From contig JACJYQ010000001.1 in NCBI GenBank assembly GCA_020636025.1, forward strand, positions 620,001 to 684,000: 64,000 bases of DNA, given 5' to 3'. The first letter of the stretch is position 1, and each line of letters starts with the position of its first letter. Source of the stretch: Lewinellaceae bacterium. Its GTDB lineage: Bacteria > Bacteroidota > Bacteroidia > Chitinophagales > Saprospiraceae. Below are positions 23,584 through 33,206 of the stretch, piece after piece. The translations under genes were made by a program, and so were the position numbers. The notes under the pieces are model-generated. The model had not been told where the DNA came from and made no database searches. It saw only the letters and a program-made list of their open reading frames with translations.

Positions 23584-25239
23584 TCAAAAAACCTGATATT
23601 CAGGTGCATACATGATGGCATTTACCAATCTTTCCAGCGGGATCCTGACCTCAGAATCATCACCTGTCATGATGAAGTTTTGCCACTCATAAGTCCAATC
23701 TGCGGGTGGAAGCTGATCCAAAAAAACAATATCCAGAAAATGGGTAAAGCGATCATTCGCCGGCTCCTCCGGAAATAAATAATAAAGCAGTTCCTGCACC
23801 AGTACATAAGAGTCCTCTGGATCAGACACAACACCGGAATCACGTACCCAGATGGGCATGTCTAGTTTGGTGCCTATGAAATCTCCACTTCCACTGCCCC
23901 AGGCGTTTGTTCCGGTAAGCAGGACCTGAGGCAATTTATAGCGTTGCACAATCGTGGCTGAGTTGAAAAACTGACGGTTTAGTGTCGGATCTTGATAATA
24001 ACCGGAGTACCCGGCTACATCCAGCGGATAAAACAAGGTCATTCCGGCTCTACCCAGCATTCGTTCCAACACTGCTGCATTGTAGAAGTCTATGTAATGG
24101 AGTTTGTTTTGAGTAATAGGGTCTGGAATGGGTAGCTGGAAAAATGTTAATGCCTGCAAACTGAGTTCCAAAGGAGATTTGATTAATGCACCGATTATCT
24201 CGTCGGCATTATCCGAATCGTCCATGTCGAAAAAGTGCTCACTTTGCAATAATTGTTCGAGAACAGGCAAGATTTCAAAATTGCTGGAAACTAATGTCTG
24301 GGCAAGAGGTACAATTACCTCATCTTCAACTTCCTGTGTAATATTTCTGGTTACGAAGTAGTGGTAAATTCTGCGGCAGAAATTTTTGCTTGCTTCCGGC
24401 TGATTAAACACAAGATCGAGGAATAAACCTAACTCTTCCTCCATCCCTGCCTGATCAATACTCGGAGGCATAATAGTAGCGCTACCCAGGCGATTGCTGA
24501 AAGTTTTAGGGTCAAAATCATGACTTTGCGGGTAGGCTTTTCCTGCTGGAATGTTTGTTTCCGGATCGATATTCTGGTGACGGGGCGCGTGATTAAAACC
24601 CGAAAAAACACGGGCAGCCTGGATGACGTCCTCTTCCGTAAAGGTGGTGTAATCTCCGGGGCCTGCGGGAGCTCCCCGGCCGACAGTGAAAAGTTCGAAA
24701 AACTCACGGGCGAAATTTTCATTCGGGTTGAGTGCAAAATTTTGGTCATTATCCACATAACTCAACATGCAGTTATCGGTGACCATTTTCTTTACGAGGG
24801 ATTTCAGGTTGCCAATACTTCCCCAGCGAATAAGCGCCAGGTAGTCGAAGAATTGCATACTGCTTCCACTGGCTGCGTCTACTGCGAGATACTGATGAAA
24901 GAAAAGGCTCATTTTATGGCCTATTCCCGTATCCTGGAGCGCTTCGTGAAGCCACCAGGCTAATACATAGGGCTTTAACTCATCGTCATCGGCTGGAAGT
25001 TGAGCGCTTGGCGGTTGCGGTGGATTGATCCAGGTAACAGGAGCCACAGGGCCATTGGCATAAACGGGTTGATCGAGACTGGGCGGGTTGATTGTCAGAA
25101 GGTTAGCTAATGCCCCGGAGGCGCTGAGGCTGGCCAACTCATCCACTTTTGATCGGGTAAAATTGAAAGAACAACGGCGAAGCAAATGAGCCGCATTTCT
25201 CCTTCCAAGTACACCCTGGAGGGGATTTAAAGAAGCCAT
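23584..25239 (-). CDS. DUF1800 domain protein, copy 2
   Basis: A 551-residue paralogue of the protein at 18158. It shares the MASLxPLQG start, RNAAHLLRRCSF, NPNENFAREFFELFTVG, DVAGYSGYYQDPTLNRQFFNSATI and the PEYQVF ending. It also lacks a visible signal peptide. It is the first gene of the five-gene minus-strand cluster ending at 16357, so the promoter should lie in 25240-25471; no exact promoter match was found there. Confidence 0.88.
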   Translation of the reverse strand: MASLNPLQGVLGRRNAAHLLRRCSFNFTRSKVDELASLSASGALANLLTINPPSLDQPVYANGPVAPVTWINPPQPPSAQLPADDDELKPYVLAWWLHEALQDTGIGHKMSLFFHQYLAVDAASGSSMQFFDYLALIRWGSIGNLKSLVKKMVTDNCMLSYVDNDQNFALNPNENFAREFFELFTVGRGAPAGPGDYTTFTEEDVIQAARVFSGFNHAPRHQNIDPETNIPAGKAYPQSHDFDPKTFSNRLGSATIMPPSIDQAGMEEELGLFLDLVFNQPEASKNFCRRIYHYFVTRNITQEVEDEVIVPLAQTLVSSNFEILPVLEQLLQSEHFFDMDDSDNADEIIGALIKSPLELSLQALTFFQLPIPDPITQNKLHYIDFYNAAVLERMLGRAGMTLFYPLDVAGYSGYYQDPTLNRQFFNSATIVQRYKLPQVLLTGTNAWGSGSGDFIGTKLDMPIWVRDSGVVSDPEDSYVLVQELLYYLFPEEPANDRFTHFLDIVFLDQLPPADWTYEWQNFIMTGDDSEVRIPLERLVNAIMYAPEYQVF

Positions 25240-25471
25240 TCAATTGGATGTTGATACTATGCAAATGCAAAACCCGCATGACTTTGCTTCAAAACAAAGT
25301 CTCGGCTGTACATAGCAGAGTCATAGTTAAAAAATCGGTTTAAGATACTATTGTATGGCTTTCAGAGGGCGGGATGTCTGATGCTCACTGGCGTGAACGC
25401 AATATGGGTGATACCGAAAGGATTAAAAGAGGAGAACGCGCATTTTATTTTTTTTATTGGGGTAGAAATGT

Positions 25472-25511
25472 TAAAAAAATGAGCGCCACCCAAATCATTT
25501 GGATGGCGCTC
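25472..25511 (-). terminator. Terminator of the Asp-box T9SS gene
   Basis: The stem GAGCGCCACCC/GGATGGCGCTC (25481-25491 with 25501-25511) has one mismatch and a 9-nt loop. Read on the minus strand it is followed by a T-run (complement of the A-run at 25473-25479), as in an intrinsic terminator. It separates this gene from the DUF1800 cluster. Confidence 0.85.
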
Positions 25512-25536
25512 AGCATTAAGCTTATTCAACAAAAAA

Positions 25537-27426
25537 TTAATGTTGAATAATCACTTTTTGAGTAGCAAAAGAATTGCCGAGGTTAATTCTCGCAACATAC
25601 ATACCAGTTGGCAAATCTGCAGTGTGGATGGTTACAGTTGCATTGCCTGAACCAACTGTTACAGGTGTTGTAGTGCGAACTGTTTTTCCATAGATGTCGT
25701 ACAACTCAACCCAGCTTTGCTGAGTTTTGTCAGAGTTGAATTGAATCAACATACGATCATTAGCAGGATTTGGAGACACGCTGAATTTCAGTGTTTCAGC
25801 AGGTACATTTTTAGCATCAAGTACTGAAACCGGGAATCCTACGTAACGGATGGTGTTATCGCCAGCCTCTGTATCTTCAGTTGAACTGTTCAAATATGTA
25901 AGAGGAGAGTAGTCAACCTGGAAGGTAGTGTGTACTTTGTTGTCAGCCAGTTTGGCAGCAGAAATCCACAGAGCCTCCACATAAGGAACGTCAGAAGAAT
26001 CATCGCCAAGAAGATCAGGACGCATAATTGGCGTAGGATCAGACCAGGTCTGACCGTAATCCTGAGATCTTACGATAAATGGCTGGCGGAAGTTGTAACC
26101 AGTGTTGGCGTCATTGTACAACTCGTGTACAGTGGCATACGTAACATACAGGTTGCCATTGGCATCAATTGAACCTGCAGGGTGGCAGCTCAAGCCAAAA
26201 CCATAGTTGGAAATATCCACGATATCCAGCTGCTGGTTATTGTCGATGTCAGGGCAATATCCGGAAACAACGCCTTCATCATCACCCATAAGTGTGTTAA
26301 AGTAAACGATACCAATGTTTGAACCTGGGTAGAATGTCCAACCGGCATCAGTTAAATCAGCATCAGAAACATAGGTAGCACCGTACCAGCAGTGTGCAAC
26401 ACCACCGTCATCCACCAATACATCGGCAGTTCCATCGGCTGTAAAAATGGCATAAGGATCATTCAGCACATCTGTACGGTAAGGATCAGGAGGCAAAGAA
26501 AGCGTGTCGTAGCCGGTGTTCACTACATACTTAGTAAGAGGGAAATCATTCACAACGCGCTGAGTCCAGGTAGTACCGTTGTCATCAGAAACATACAGCA
26601 GGCTTTTGTTCCAGGTGTTGGTAATGAAAACGGCAACGTTGTCACCATTGGCATCAATGGCGTATCCTTCTACATCAGTGCCTGTAAAGTTGTCAGAATC
26701 GATGCCAGGGAACAGCATGTCTTTTACATCCCAGGTAGCGCCGCCATCTTGTGAGCGATAGTACAGAACAACTCCGTCCATGCCCATCCAAGTAGCTCCA
26801 CCATTACCAGTAGGTGTAGTAGAAGCAATTACGTGCAACGTTTTACCATTAGAACCGCCAATAGCAGCACGCGCCCAAAGCAACTGAGCAGTAGCAGGAA
26901 TAGAACTTTCAGTCCAGCTGCCACCTTGTGGACGCTTGGCAATATTGATTGCATTTGAACCAAGGTGAGACACAACATACTCAGTACCGTCAACGTCAAC
27001 GGCCAGGTTGGTAAATCCTGTACGAGCGCTTTCAATACGGCTGGTTGGATCTGCACCCCATACGCCGCCGGTAGCAGAATTGTAGCCGCTTCCACGGTCA
27101 GCATATCCTCCAGGAACATCAAGGCTGAATGTGTAAACGGCGGATACATCCCCATTTCCCCAGTTGAGTACACGGTGACCTACACCGCCGTTAGACTGAA
27201 GATCGTATACAGTTGTGCCTACCAGGTCCAGAAGTGAGCTCTCTGAAGGTGGAACAGATTCTGCGTGGTTTACATCAAGAGTCTCAAAACCGGTGAAGTG
27301 TTTTGTAACGGCTGGAAGGGCTTTCTGATGGCCCATTTGAACAGCTTTTGAGCTGTGTTTAGCCTGGCCAAAAAGGCTGGCAAAGGCAAAAAGGAAAAGA
27401 AATGTTAGTAAATGGTTACGTTTCAT
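25537..27426 (-). CDS. Secreted Asp-box (BNR) beta-propeller protein with T9SS sorting domain
   Basis: A 629-residue protein with a Sec signal (LLTFLFLFAFASLFGQ). At least three Asp-box motifs of the form S-x-D-x-G-x-T-W are visible (SQDGGATW, SDDNGTTW, SQDYGQTW), marking a sialidase/BNR-type propeller. The catalytic Arg triad of sialidases is not evident, so sialidase activity should not be assumed. The C-terminus is a type A sorting domain (KFSVSPNPANDRMLI, PTGMYVARINLG). A strong terminator follows. It is probably an abundant surface or secreted protein; role unknown. Confidence 0.85.
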   Translation of the reverse strand: MKRNHLLTFLFLFAFASLFGQAKHSSKAVQMGHQKALPAVTKHFTGFETLDVNHAESVPPSESSLLDLVGTTVYDLQSNGGVGHRVLNWGNGDVSAVYTFSLDVPGGYADRGSGYNSATGGVWGADPTSRIESARTGFTNLAVDVDGTEYVVSHLGSNAINIAKRPQGGSWTESSIPATAQLLWARAAIGGSNGKTLHVIASTTPTGNGGATWMGMDGVVLYYRSQDGGATWDVKDMLFPGIDSDNFTGTDVEGYAIDANGDNVAVFITNTWNKSLLYVSDDNGTTWTQRVVNDFPLTKYVVNTGYDTLSLPPDPYRTDVLNDPYAIFTADGTADVLVDDGGVAHCWYGATYVSDADLTDAGWTFYPGSNIGIVYFNTLMGDDEGVVSGYCPDIDNNQQLDIVDISNYGFGLSCHPAGSIDANGNLYVTYATVHELYNDANTGYNFRQPFIVRSQDYGQTWSDPTPIMRPDLLGDDSSDVPYVEALWISAAKLADNKVHTTFQVDYSPLTYLNSSTEDTEAGDNTIRYVGFPVSVLDAKNVPAETLKFSVSPNPANDRMLIQFNSDKTQQSWVELYDIYGKTVRTTTPVTVGSGNATVTIHTADLPTGMYVARINLGNSFATQKVIIQH

Positions 27427-27508
27427 GTTTAAAAAGCAAGTTTTAGTTAAAAACCAGAGAATAATAGAATGGCGGTTTTCAGGGCAGGGAATTGTTTATT
27501 GTAATCCT

Positions 27509-27516
27509 CAAAGGTA
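27509..27516 (-). promoter_or_regulatory. -7 box upstream of the Asp-box T9SS gene
   Basis: On the minus strand this is TACCTTTG, an exact TAnnTTTG, giving a leader of about 75 nt. No TTG was found at the expected distance. The rest of the AT-rich gap (27427-27675) shows nothing else. Confidence 0.4.
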
Positions 27517-27675
27517 TTGTAAAGCAGAGGTAATATTTAAAATTTGGACTTTTGAAAATCGCCTAAATTTTACAAAAACTTCAAATTGAGAATTAGTAAA
27601 GTAAAATTTAAAATTCTAACAGATTGGAATTCAATATGTTGAAAATCGTTTTGCCACTTAATGCCAACAGCTTAA

Positions 27676-29382
27676 TTAAATTTCAGGAATTGACTCGATC
27701 AAACGCCTGACATATGGGGTAGGGGGGGCATCAAAGACTTCTTCTACAATTCCAAGGGCCTCCACTTTTCCGTTGTTCATCACCATTAAACGGTCGCACA
27801 TCTGCTTGATCACACTTAAATCATGTGAAATAAACAAATAGGTAAGTCCGTATTGATCTTGAAGGTCCATCAACAGATTTAATATAGTTGCTTGCACCGA
27901 TACATCCAATGCTGACACCATTTCATCGCATATCAGGAACTTGGGATCGAGTGAAAGTGCCCGTGCAATGCAAATTCTTTGCCTCTGCCCTCCGGAAAAC
28001 TCATGTGGATATCGTTTAAAATGATCCGCTTCAAGACCTACCGTTTGAAGGAGTTCAATTGTTTTTTCTTGACGTTCTGATTTATTTTCATAAAGATTAT
28101 GCACTTTCATTGGCTCCATTATAGCCTCTCCAACGGTCATTCTGGGGTTTAGAGAAGAGTATGGGTCCTGGAATACGACTTGTATTTCTTTTCTGAATGG
28201 CTTAAATGCCTCTTCCGATAATTCAAGTAGACTATTCTTCTCGTACCTTATGGTGCCACTATGAGCCTGAGTCAAACGCGCAATGGCCCTTCCCAAACTG
28301 GTTTTGCCACATCCCGATTCTCCAGCGAGACCAAAAGTTTCTCCAGGGTACACATCAAAACTAACAGAATCAACCGCATGCAGCCATTCAAGCGTTTTAC
28401 CATACCAGTTTTTTCTGGATGGATATCTTACCAATAAGTTTTCTACTTTCAGAATAGGCGCCTGATCAGCCAAGGCATGATTTCTTACTTCAATTTCCTT
28501 TTTACTGATCACTTTAGCCTTTACGCTCTCCTTTTCTACATAATCACTAATCGTAGGTAATCGTTTAAGCTTATGATTCAAAGTTGGTCTACATGCAAGC
28601 AAGCCCTTGGTGTAGGCGTGTTCCGGTGAGTTCAGCACTTGTTTGACCTCTCCATGCTCCACTACTTTACCGTTGCGCATCACCACCACCTTGTTGCAAA
28701 TTTCGGCAATCACCCCAAGATCATGGCTGATGAAGATCATGGAAAGCCCTGATTCCTCCTTTAATTTCAGCAACAGGTCCAGAATGGTTTTCTGAACGGT
28801 TACATCCAGTGCCGTAGTTGGTTCATCAGCAATTAACAAGTCCGGTTCACAGCTTATGGCCATGGCTATCATCACCCGTTGCTTTTGTCCACCACTTAAC
28901 TGATGAGGATAAGCCTTGTATATTCGGTTTGGATCCGGAAGCCCAACCTTGTTGAATAGCTCCAGGGTTTGGGATTTTGCTTCTGCAGTTTTCAGTTTTT
29001 TATGCAGCATCAGCATTTCGGCCACCTGGGAGCCACAGGTAAATACAGGATTCAATGAGGTCATGGGCTCCTGAAAGATCATGGCAATTTTCTTACCCCT
29101 AATCTGCTGGATCTCATTTTTCTGTAACTTCAACAGATCTGTGGGTTCTGCCTTGTCTTGCTGATAAAAATGTATAGAACCTCCTTTTATGATTGCCGGA
29201 GGGCTTGGCAATAACTGCATGATGGAGAGCGCAGTTACCGATTTGCCTGAACCTGACTCTCCTACAATGCCCAGGACATCCCCGCGATCCAAATCCAAAG
29301 AGACACCCTGAACGGCGTGAACCAATTCGCGCCGAGTATGAAAATCAATTTCTACATTACTGATCTCTAATAAGGTCGACAT
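27676..29382 (-). CDS. Double ABC ATPase of the dipeptide/oligopeptide transporter class
   Basis: A 568-residue fusion of two ATP-binding domains in the style of YejF/GsiA or fused DppD-DppF. Domain 1 has Walker A GESGSGKS and signature LSGGQKQR; domain 2 has GESGCGKT and FSGGQRQR; both carry an oligopeptide C-terminal extension (TPYVRRLIESIPEI at the end). It would power peptide or nickel import with separate permeases, none of which is in the window. Its start codon overlaps the ribonuclease D stop (TGATG), so the two are coupled. Confidence 0.92.
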   Translation of the reverse strand: MSTLLEISNVEIDFHTRRELVHAVQGVSLDLDRGDVLGIVGESGSGKSVTALSIMQLLPSPPAIIKGGSIHFYQQDKAEPTDLLKLQKNEIQQIRGKKIAMIFQEPMTSLNPVFTCGSQVAEMLMLHKKLKTAEAKSQTLELFNKVGLPDPNRIYKAYPHQLSGGQKQRVMIAMAISCEPDLLIADEPTTALDVTVQKTILDLLLKLKEESGLSMIFISHDLGVIAEICNKVVVMRNGKVVEHGEVKQVLNSPEHAYTKGLLACRPTLNHKLKRLPTISDYVEKESVKAKVISKKEIEVRNHALADQAPILKVENLLVRYPSRKNWYGKTLEWLHAVDSVSFDVYPGETFGLAGESGCGKTSLGRAIARLTQAHSGTIRYEKNSLLELSEEAFKPFRKEIQVVFQDPYSSLNPRMTVGEAIMEPMKVHNLYENKSERQEKTIELLQTVGLEADHFKRYPHEFSGGQRQRICIARALSLDPKFLICDEMVSALDVSVQATILNLLMDLQDQYGLTYLFISHDLSVIKQMCDRLMVMNNGKVEALGIVEEVFDAPPTPYVRRLIESIPEI

Positions 29383-30554
29383 CAGGGTTTCATCTTTATC
29401 ACACAGGAATGGTCTTGCCAGTCAACAGTGACCTTGTTCCCTTTTTTGAACCATTCTACAAGTTCCTTTCCCATTAATTGGGAACGCCAGCCTTCCAGCA
29501 GACTTTTATCAAAATTCTCATCGCGTGATTTTAGGCGGTTGAAATCGCCTCTTGGGAAAAGCAGGGCGGGGCTTATGGAGTGTTCAATACACTGTTTTTT
29601 CACGAAATGGTATAGCAATTCCATGGTCCATTCTCGTTCGGGGTTTTCGGGCCGTGGACGTGAAATAGAGCCTAATACTTCTTTCTCTTCTTCAGTAACA
29701 GGCGCACTTCTAATTTTCTGCCAGCTATCGAGGTTTTTCTTCCAAATACCCTCATGCATGGTCCTGTTCGACTTGAAGGCATTTGGACCTGCTTTCGTCG
29801 CCCGCAAAACCGTAGTGATGTGCCGGCTTTGCAGCACGCTTTCTTTGGGAACGTTCAATTCAGTAGCCTTCTCAATACGCCATCTGTACAAGCGCATCAG
29901 GAAAATTTTATCCCTGAACTCCAATTGGTGAACCAAGTCACTTGAAAAGAGTTCCTTATGCGGGTTTACTTCGTAGAAAGAGCGTGACTCCCACTTGAGG
30001 TTTTCTTCCCTCGCCCAGGATTCGCGCTTGTGTTTTTTTAATTGTTCTGACAGTTTCTGATGAAGGCCCGGCAGATATTTGACATCTTCAACGGCATATT
30101 CCAGCGCTTTGGGATCCAGAGGCCTTGCTTCCCAATCGGCAATGGTGTGGCTTTTTGCCAGGGAAACACGTAGTTCTTTTTCAACGAGTTTGCCAAATCC
30201 GGCAGGATAATTATAGCCGACAAATCCGGCTGCTATCTGTGTGTCAAAGGTGTTTTGTGGAACAGTATCAAACAAGGAAAATAAAAGTCTATAATCATTA
30301 TCTCCCGCATGGGTGATTTTCAGGACTTTTGGGTTGGAAACAACTTGTAGAAACAAATCCAGGTTTTTGATCTTCAGGGTATCAACCAAATAAATATCCT
30401 GACCGGCAACAATCTGAATGAGCCCAAGGACCGGTGTAAAATATTTTTCACCTACAAATTCGGTATCAAAGCCAATCCAATCATGTGCTTGTATTGATTT
30501 AATCGCTTTATCAAAGTCCGACTGGTTTTCCAGGAATTGAACATTGTAATTCAT
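29382..30554 (-). CDS. rnd: Ribonuclease D
   Basis: A 390-residue DEDD-type 3'-5' exoribonuclease. Motifs: FDTEFVG (Asp and Glu of ExoI), HAGDNDYRLLF (ExoII) and YAVEDVKYLPGL (ExoIII, Y-x3-D). HRDC-like helical domains follow (about 205-370). RNase D trims tRNA 3' ends. The start is ATG 30554 (MNYNVQFLENQ); the frame is open to 30695, but the extra residues are unlike the family and overlap the divergent TolC gene. It is coupled to the ABC ATPase gene. Confidence 0.92.
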   Translation of the reverse strand: MNYNVQFLENQSDFDKAIKSIQAHDWIGFDTEFVGEKYFTPVLGLIQIVAGQDIYLVDTLKIKNLDLFLQVVSNPKVLKITHAGDNDYRLLFSLFDTVPQNTFDTQIAAGFVGYNYPAGFGKLVEKELRVSLAKSHTIADWEARPLDPKALEYAVEDVKYLPGLHQKLSEQLKKHKRESWAREENLKWESRSFYEVNPHKELFSSDLVHQLEFRDKIFLMRLYRWRIEKATELNVPKESVLQSRHITTVLRATKAGPNAFKSNRTMHEGIWKKNLDSWQKIRSAPVTEEEKEVLGSISRPRPENPEREWTMELLYHFVKKQCIEHSISPALLFPRGDFNRLKSRDENFDKSLLEGWRSQLMGKELVEWFKKGNKVTVDWQDHSCVIKMKP

Positions 30555-30630
30555 GTTGCGAATGTATGCAGGAAATTTGGAAGGCAAAGTACCGGGAATT
30601 ATTAAATGACAACAAATTGAGCTATATACT

Positions 30631-32004
30631 ATGTTCAGAAGAGACAAGCTCCAGCCATTCTTAGTGTTGATGTTCTTTTTATCCCTGCCAACCAAATGGG
30701 TAAACGCACAGGAGTCTGCTATTTTACAGTCTTACATTCAAGAAGGATTACAGTACAATCTGGGCATTCAAAGTGGTGAGCTGGAAATCCAAAAAGCAAC
30801 TCAAAGATTAAATCAGGCTAAATCGCTCTCAAAATTCAAACTCGGCTTTGAAGCAAATTATATAGTAGCTGCCGGTGGCCGGAAACTGGATTTCCCGATT
30901 GGCGATCTGTTGAACCCGGTTTACAACACCCTGAATTTCCTGACGCAAAGTCAGAGCTTTCCAGAGGTAGAAAATACTTCCATACAGTTTCTGCCCAATA
31001 ACTTTCACGAAACCAAATTGAACTTCGCACTGCCTATTTACAATACGGATGTCAGGTTTAACCAAAAGATTCAGACAAGTCTGGTTGCAGGTAAATCTTC
31101 TATGGAAGATGCCAAAAAGCTAAGCCTCAAATTTGACATCACGGAAGCATATATCAAGTTTCTACAAACCTGGGAAGCGGAAAAGATCTGGCAAAACAAT
31201 CGCAAAGTCTTATCAGAACTTAAAAGGTTCAATGAATCTCTGGTAAGAAACGGTGTCGCGACGGAAGACATCGTAGCAACAGCCGACTTTGAACTTGCCA
31301 AAGTTGATAATGCCATATTTGAGTTGCAAAGCAATCGTAATTCGGCACGAGCCTATTTCAATTATTTATTGGGGAAAGATCAGCAGTCAGAGGTCATGGT
31401 TGATTCCGCATTATTCAAAAGGGTTGTTCCGGAATACAATCTTGATGAAGCGCTTGAATCATCCATGAGTAAAAGAAATGAACTGCGCGGACTGGAAAAC
31501 TTTATGGAAGCTGCAGAAACCAATTCAATCAGGGAAGGTAAAAACAAAAGGCTGCCTGAATTATATCTAGGCGGCTCTTTTGGTTTTCAGGGTTTCGGCT
31601 ATACATTCAATAAAGAACAAGCTTATGCCCTGGCGCAGGTGGGACTAACCTACGATCTGCTTGACGGTAAACTTCAAAAGAACAAGATACAGGAATCGAG
31701 GCTCGATTATCAGATTGCCACAAAGCAGTTAGACGACACAAAAGAGCAGATAAAGCTCCAGACAACGCTCGCCTGGAATGAATTGCAAGCCGCTAAATTC
31801 AGCTGGCAGAGCGCCGAAAAGAATGTACTGGCAGCAGAATCCATTTACAGAATTGTAAACAATAAGTATCGCGCTGGACAGGCGCTTCTGCTGGAATTCC
31901 TGGAAGCCGAAGCACGGAGAACGAATGCACATATGACAAAACTCCTGGCCTGGTCAGAAGTATTAACCAAAGAAGCCGCATTCAGAAAAGCTGTAGGAAA
32001 GTGA
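30631..32004 (+). CDS. TolC family outer-membrane efflux protein
   Basis: A 457-residue outer-membrane channel protein with a signal peptide (LVLMFFLSLPTKWVNAQ), then two long helical hairpin repeats typical of OEP/TolC (QKATQRLNQAKSLSKFKLGF; KTTxAWNEL-type helices in the second half; RAGQALLLEFLEAEARRTNA). It should form a trimeric exit duct. The next gene is a membrane fusion protein, 45 nt downstream, but no inner-membrane pump follows. Confidence 0.9.
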   Translation: MFRRDKLQPFLVLMFFLSLPTKWVNAQESAILQSYIQEGLQYNLGIQSGELEIQKATQRLNQAKSLSKFKLGFEANYIVAAGGRKLDFPIGDLLNPVYNTLNFLTQSQSFPEVENTSIQFLPNNFHETKLNFALPIYNTDVRFNQKIQTSLVAGKSSMEDAKKLSLKFDITEAYIKFLQTWEAEKIWQNNRKVLSELKRFNESLVRNGVATEDIVATADFELAKVDNAIFELQSNRNSARAYFNYLLGKDQQSEVMVDSALFKRVVPEYNLDEALESSMSKRNELRGLENFMEAAETNSIREGKNKRLPELYLGGSFGFQGFGYTFNKEQAYALAQVGLTYDLLDGKLQKNKIQESRLDYQIATKQLDDTKEQIKLQTTLAWNELQAAKFSWQSAEKNVLAAESIYRIVNNKYRAGQALLLEFLEAEARRTNAHMTKLLAWSEVLTKEAAFRKAVGK

Positions 32005-32048
32005 ATAACATTACCCCGGAATTCATTCCGGAGCAAAACCATCTATAT

Positions 32049-33095
32049 ATGAAGTATCTTTTACCATGGCTAATCATATCTGGTTTGTGGTTGGCTTGCA
32101 CAAACTCCGGCGATCAAGTGAAACCAGATCAGCCTGAATATGAAGACCTTATACCCGTTCAGACCAGCGTTGTTGCGCAGAAAAATGCCAGCATACCCGT
32201 TTTAGCAAGCGGAATGGTTAGCTCCAAATCAGAACAGCGGCTTTCCTTTAAAATCGGGGGCGTAATTCAGAAAATATATGTGGATGAAGGAGATCAGGTT
32301 AAAGATGGTCAATTGCTGGCAACGCTTGATAGAACAGAGATTGATGCACAGGTAAATCAGGCAAAGGAAGGGCTGGTAAAAGCCGAGCGCGACCTGGCAC
32401 GTGTGGAATCCTTATATAAAGACAGCAGCGCAACTCTTGAGTTATTTCAAAATGCCACCACAGCCCGGGATGTAGCCAAAGAGTTACTTCGTGTAGCAGA
32501 ATTCAACCGGCGCTTTGCCGAGATAAGAGCGTCCGCAGCAGGTAAGGTGGTGAAAAAGCTGATAAACGAAGGCGAAATAACCGGCCCCGGCCTGCCTTGC
32601 TTTGTCATCTTTGGAAATAAGGCAAACGACTGGGTGATCAAGGCCAGCGTGAGCGACAAAGACTGGGCTAATTTAAAAACAGGCATGGCGGCTAACATTA
32701 CACTGGATGCGTACGAAAACCGACAATTCACTGGCAAAGTAACAGAGCTGGCCGCCGCCGCCGATCCGGAAAATGGCTTATACCCGATCGAGCTTTCTAT
32801 AGCTTCCCAGGGCCAACGATTGGCACCTGGACTTTTTGCCACGGTAGAAATAAACCCATACAAATCAAGTTCCTATTTCGAAATTCCAATTGAAGCCATT
32901 GTTGAAGGAGATGGCACTAAGGCCTTTGTCTTTACCATGAAAAACGAAAACACCGTGGCCAAAACCCAAGTGCAAATTGCGCATCTGGATGGCGACAAGG
33001 CCTTGATTGCCAAGGGTTTGCAGGAAGGTGATGAAGTGATCGTTGGAGGAGCACCTTATTTGTCGGATGGGAAGAAAGTGCGAAAAATGGAATGA
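32049..33095 (+). CDS. RND-type periplasmic adaptor (membrane fusion) lipoprotein
   Basis: A 348-residue adaptor. Signal IISGLWLAC gives a lipidated Cys17. The biotinyl-lipoyl halves (KIGGVIQKIYVDEGDQVKDGQLLATLD and AAGKVVKKLINEGEITG) flank a short helical hairpin, followed by a beta-barrel and membrane-proximal domain (DEVIVGGAPYLSDGKKV). I chose ATG 32049 because the open frame back to 32001 overlaps the TolC stop and lacks signal character. The RND pump expected after it is absent; two hairpins and a convergent gene follow. Confidence 0.88.
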   Translation: MKYLLPWLIISGLWLACTNSGDQVKPDQPEYEDLIPVQTSVVAQKNASIPVLASGMVSSKSEQRLSFKIGGVIQKIYVDEGDQVKDGQLLATLDRTEIDAQVNQAKEGLVKAERDLARVESLYKDSSATLELFQNATTARDVAKELLRVAEFNRRFAEIRASAAGKVVKKLINEGEITGPGLPCFVIFGNKANDWVIKASVSDKDWANLKTGMAANITLDAYENRQFTGKVTELAAAADPENGLYPIELSIASQGQRLAPGLFATVEINPYKSSSYFEIPIEAIVEGDGTKAFVFTMKNENTVAKTQVQIAHLDGDKALIAKGLQEGDEVIVGGAPYLSDGKKVRKME

Positions 33096-33114
33096 GAAGC
33101 GAACTCAGTGTCTA

Positions 33115-33149
33115 CGCCGCGCTTGGTCAAAAAAGACACAAGCGCGGCG
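33115..33149. terminator. Hairpin 1 in the adaptor/beta-propeller convergent gap
   Basis: A perfect 11-bp stem, CGCCGCGCTTG (33115-33125) with CAAGCGCGGCG (33139-33149), encloses a 13-nt loop containing a six-A run; GTC/GAC in the loop can add pairs. There is no T-run directly after it on either strand. Confidence 0.6.
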
Positions 33150-33160
33150 GACAAAACTGA

Positions 33161-33197
33161 ATATTGTCGGGGTGACTTGAAGTCACCCCGACAATAT
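33161..33197. terminator. Hairpin 2: perfect 17-bp stem in the same gap
   Basis: Arms 33161-33177 and 33181-33197 are perfect inverse complements (core GTCGGGGTGACT) around the 3-nt loop TGA. Position between convergent stops suggests a two-way terminator. On the minus strand the stem is followed by TCAGTTTT. Confidence 0.75.
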
Positions 33198-33206
33198 CAC
33201 TCACAT

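Noticed and set aside
25537..27426. Calling the Asp-box protein a sialidase
   Set aside because: Asp boxes occur in many propellers and the catalytic Arg triad was not seen.
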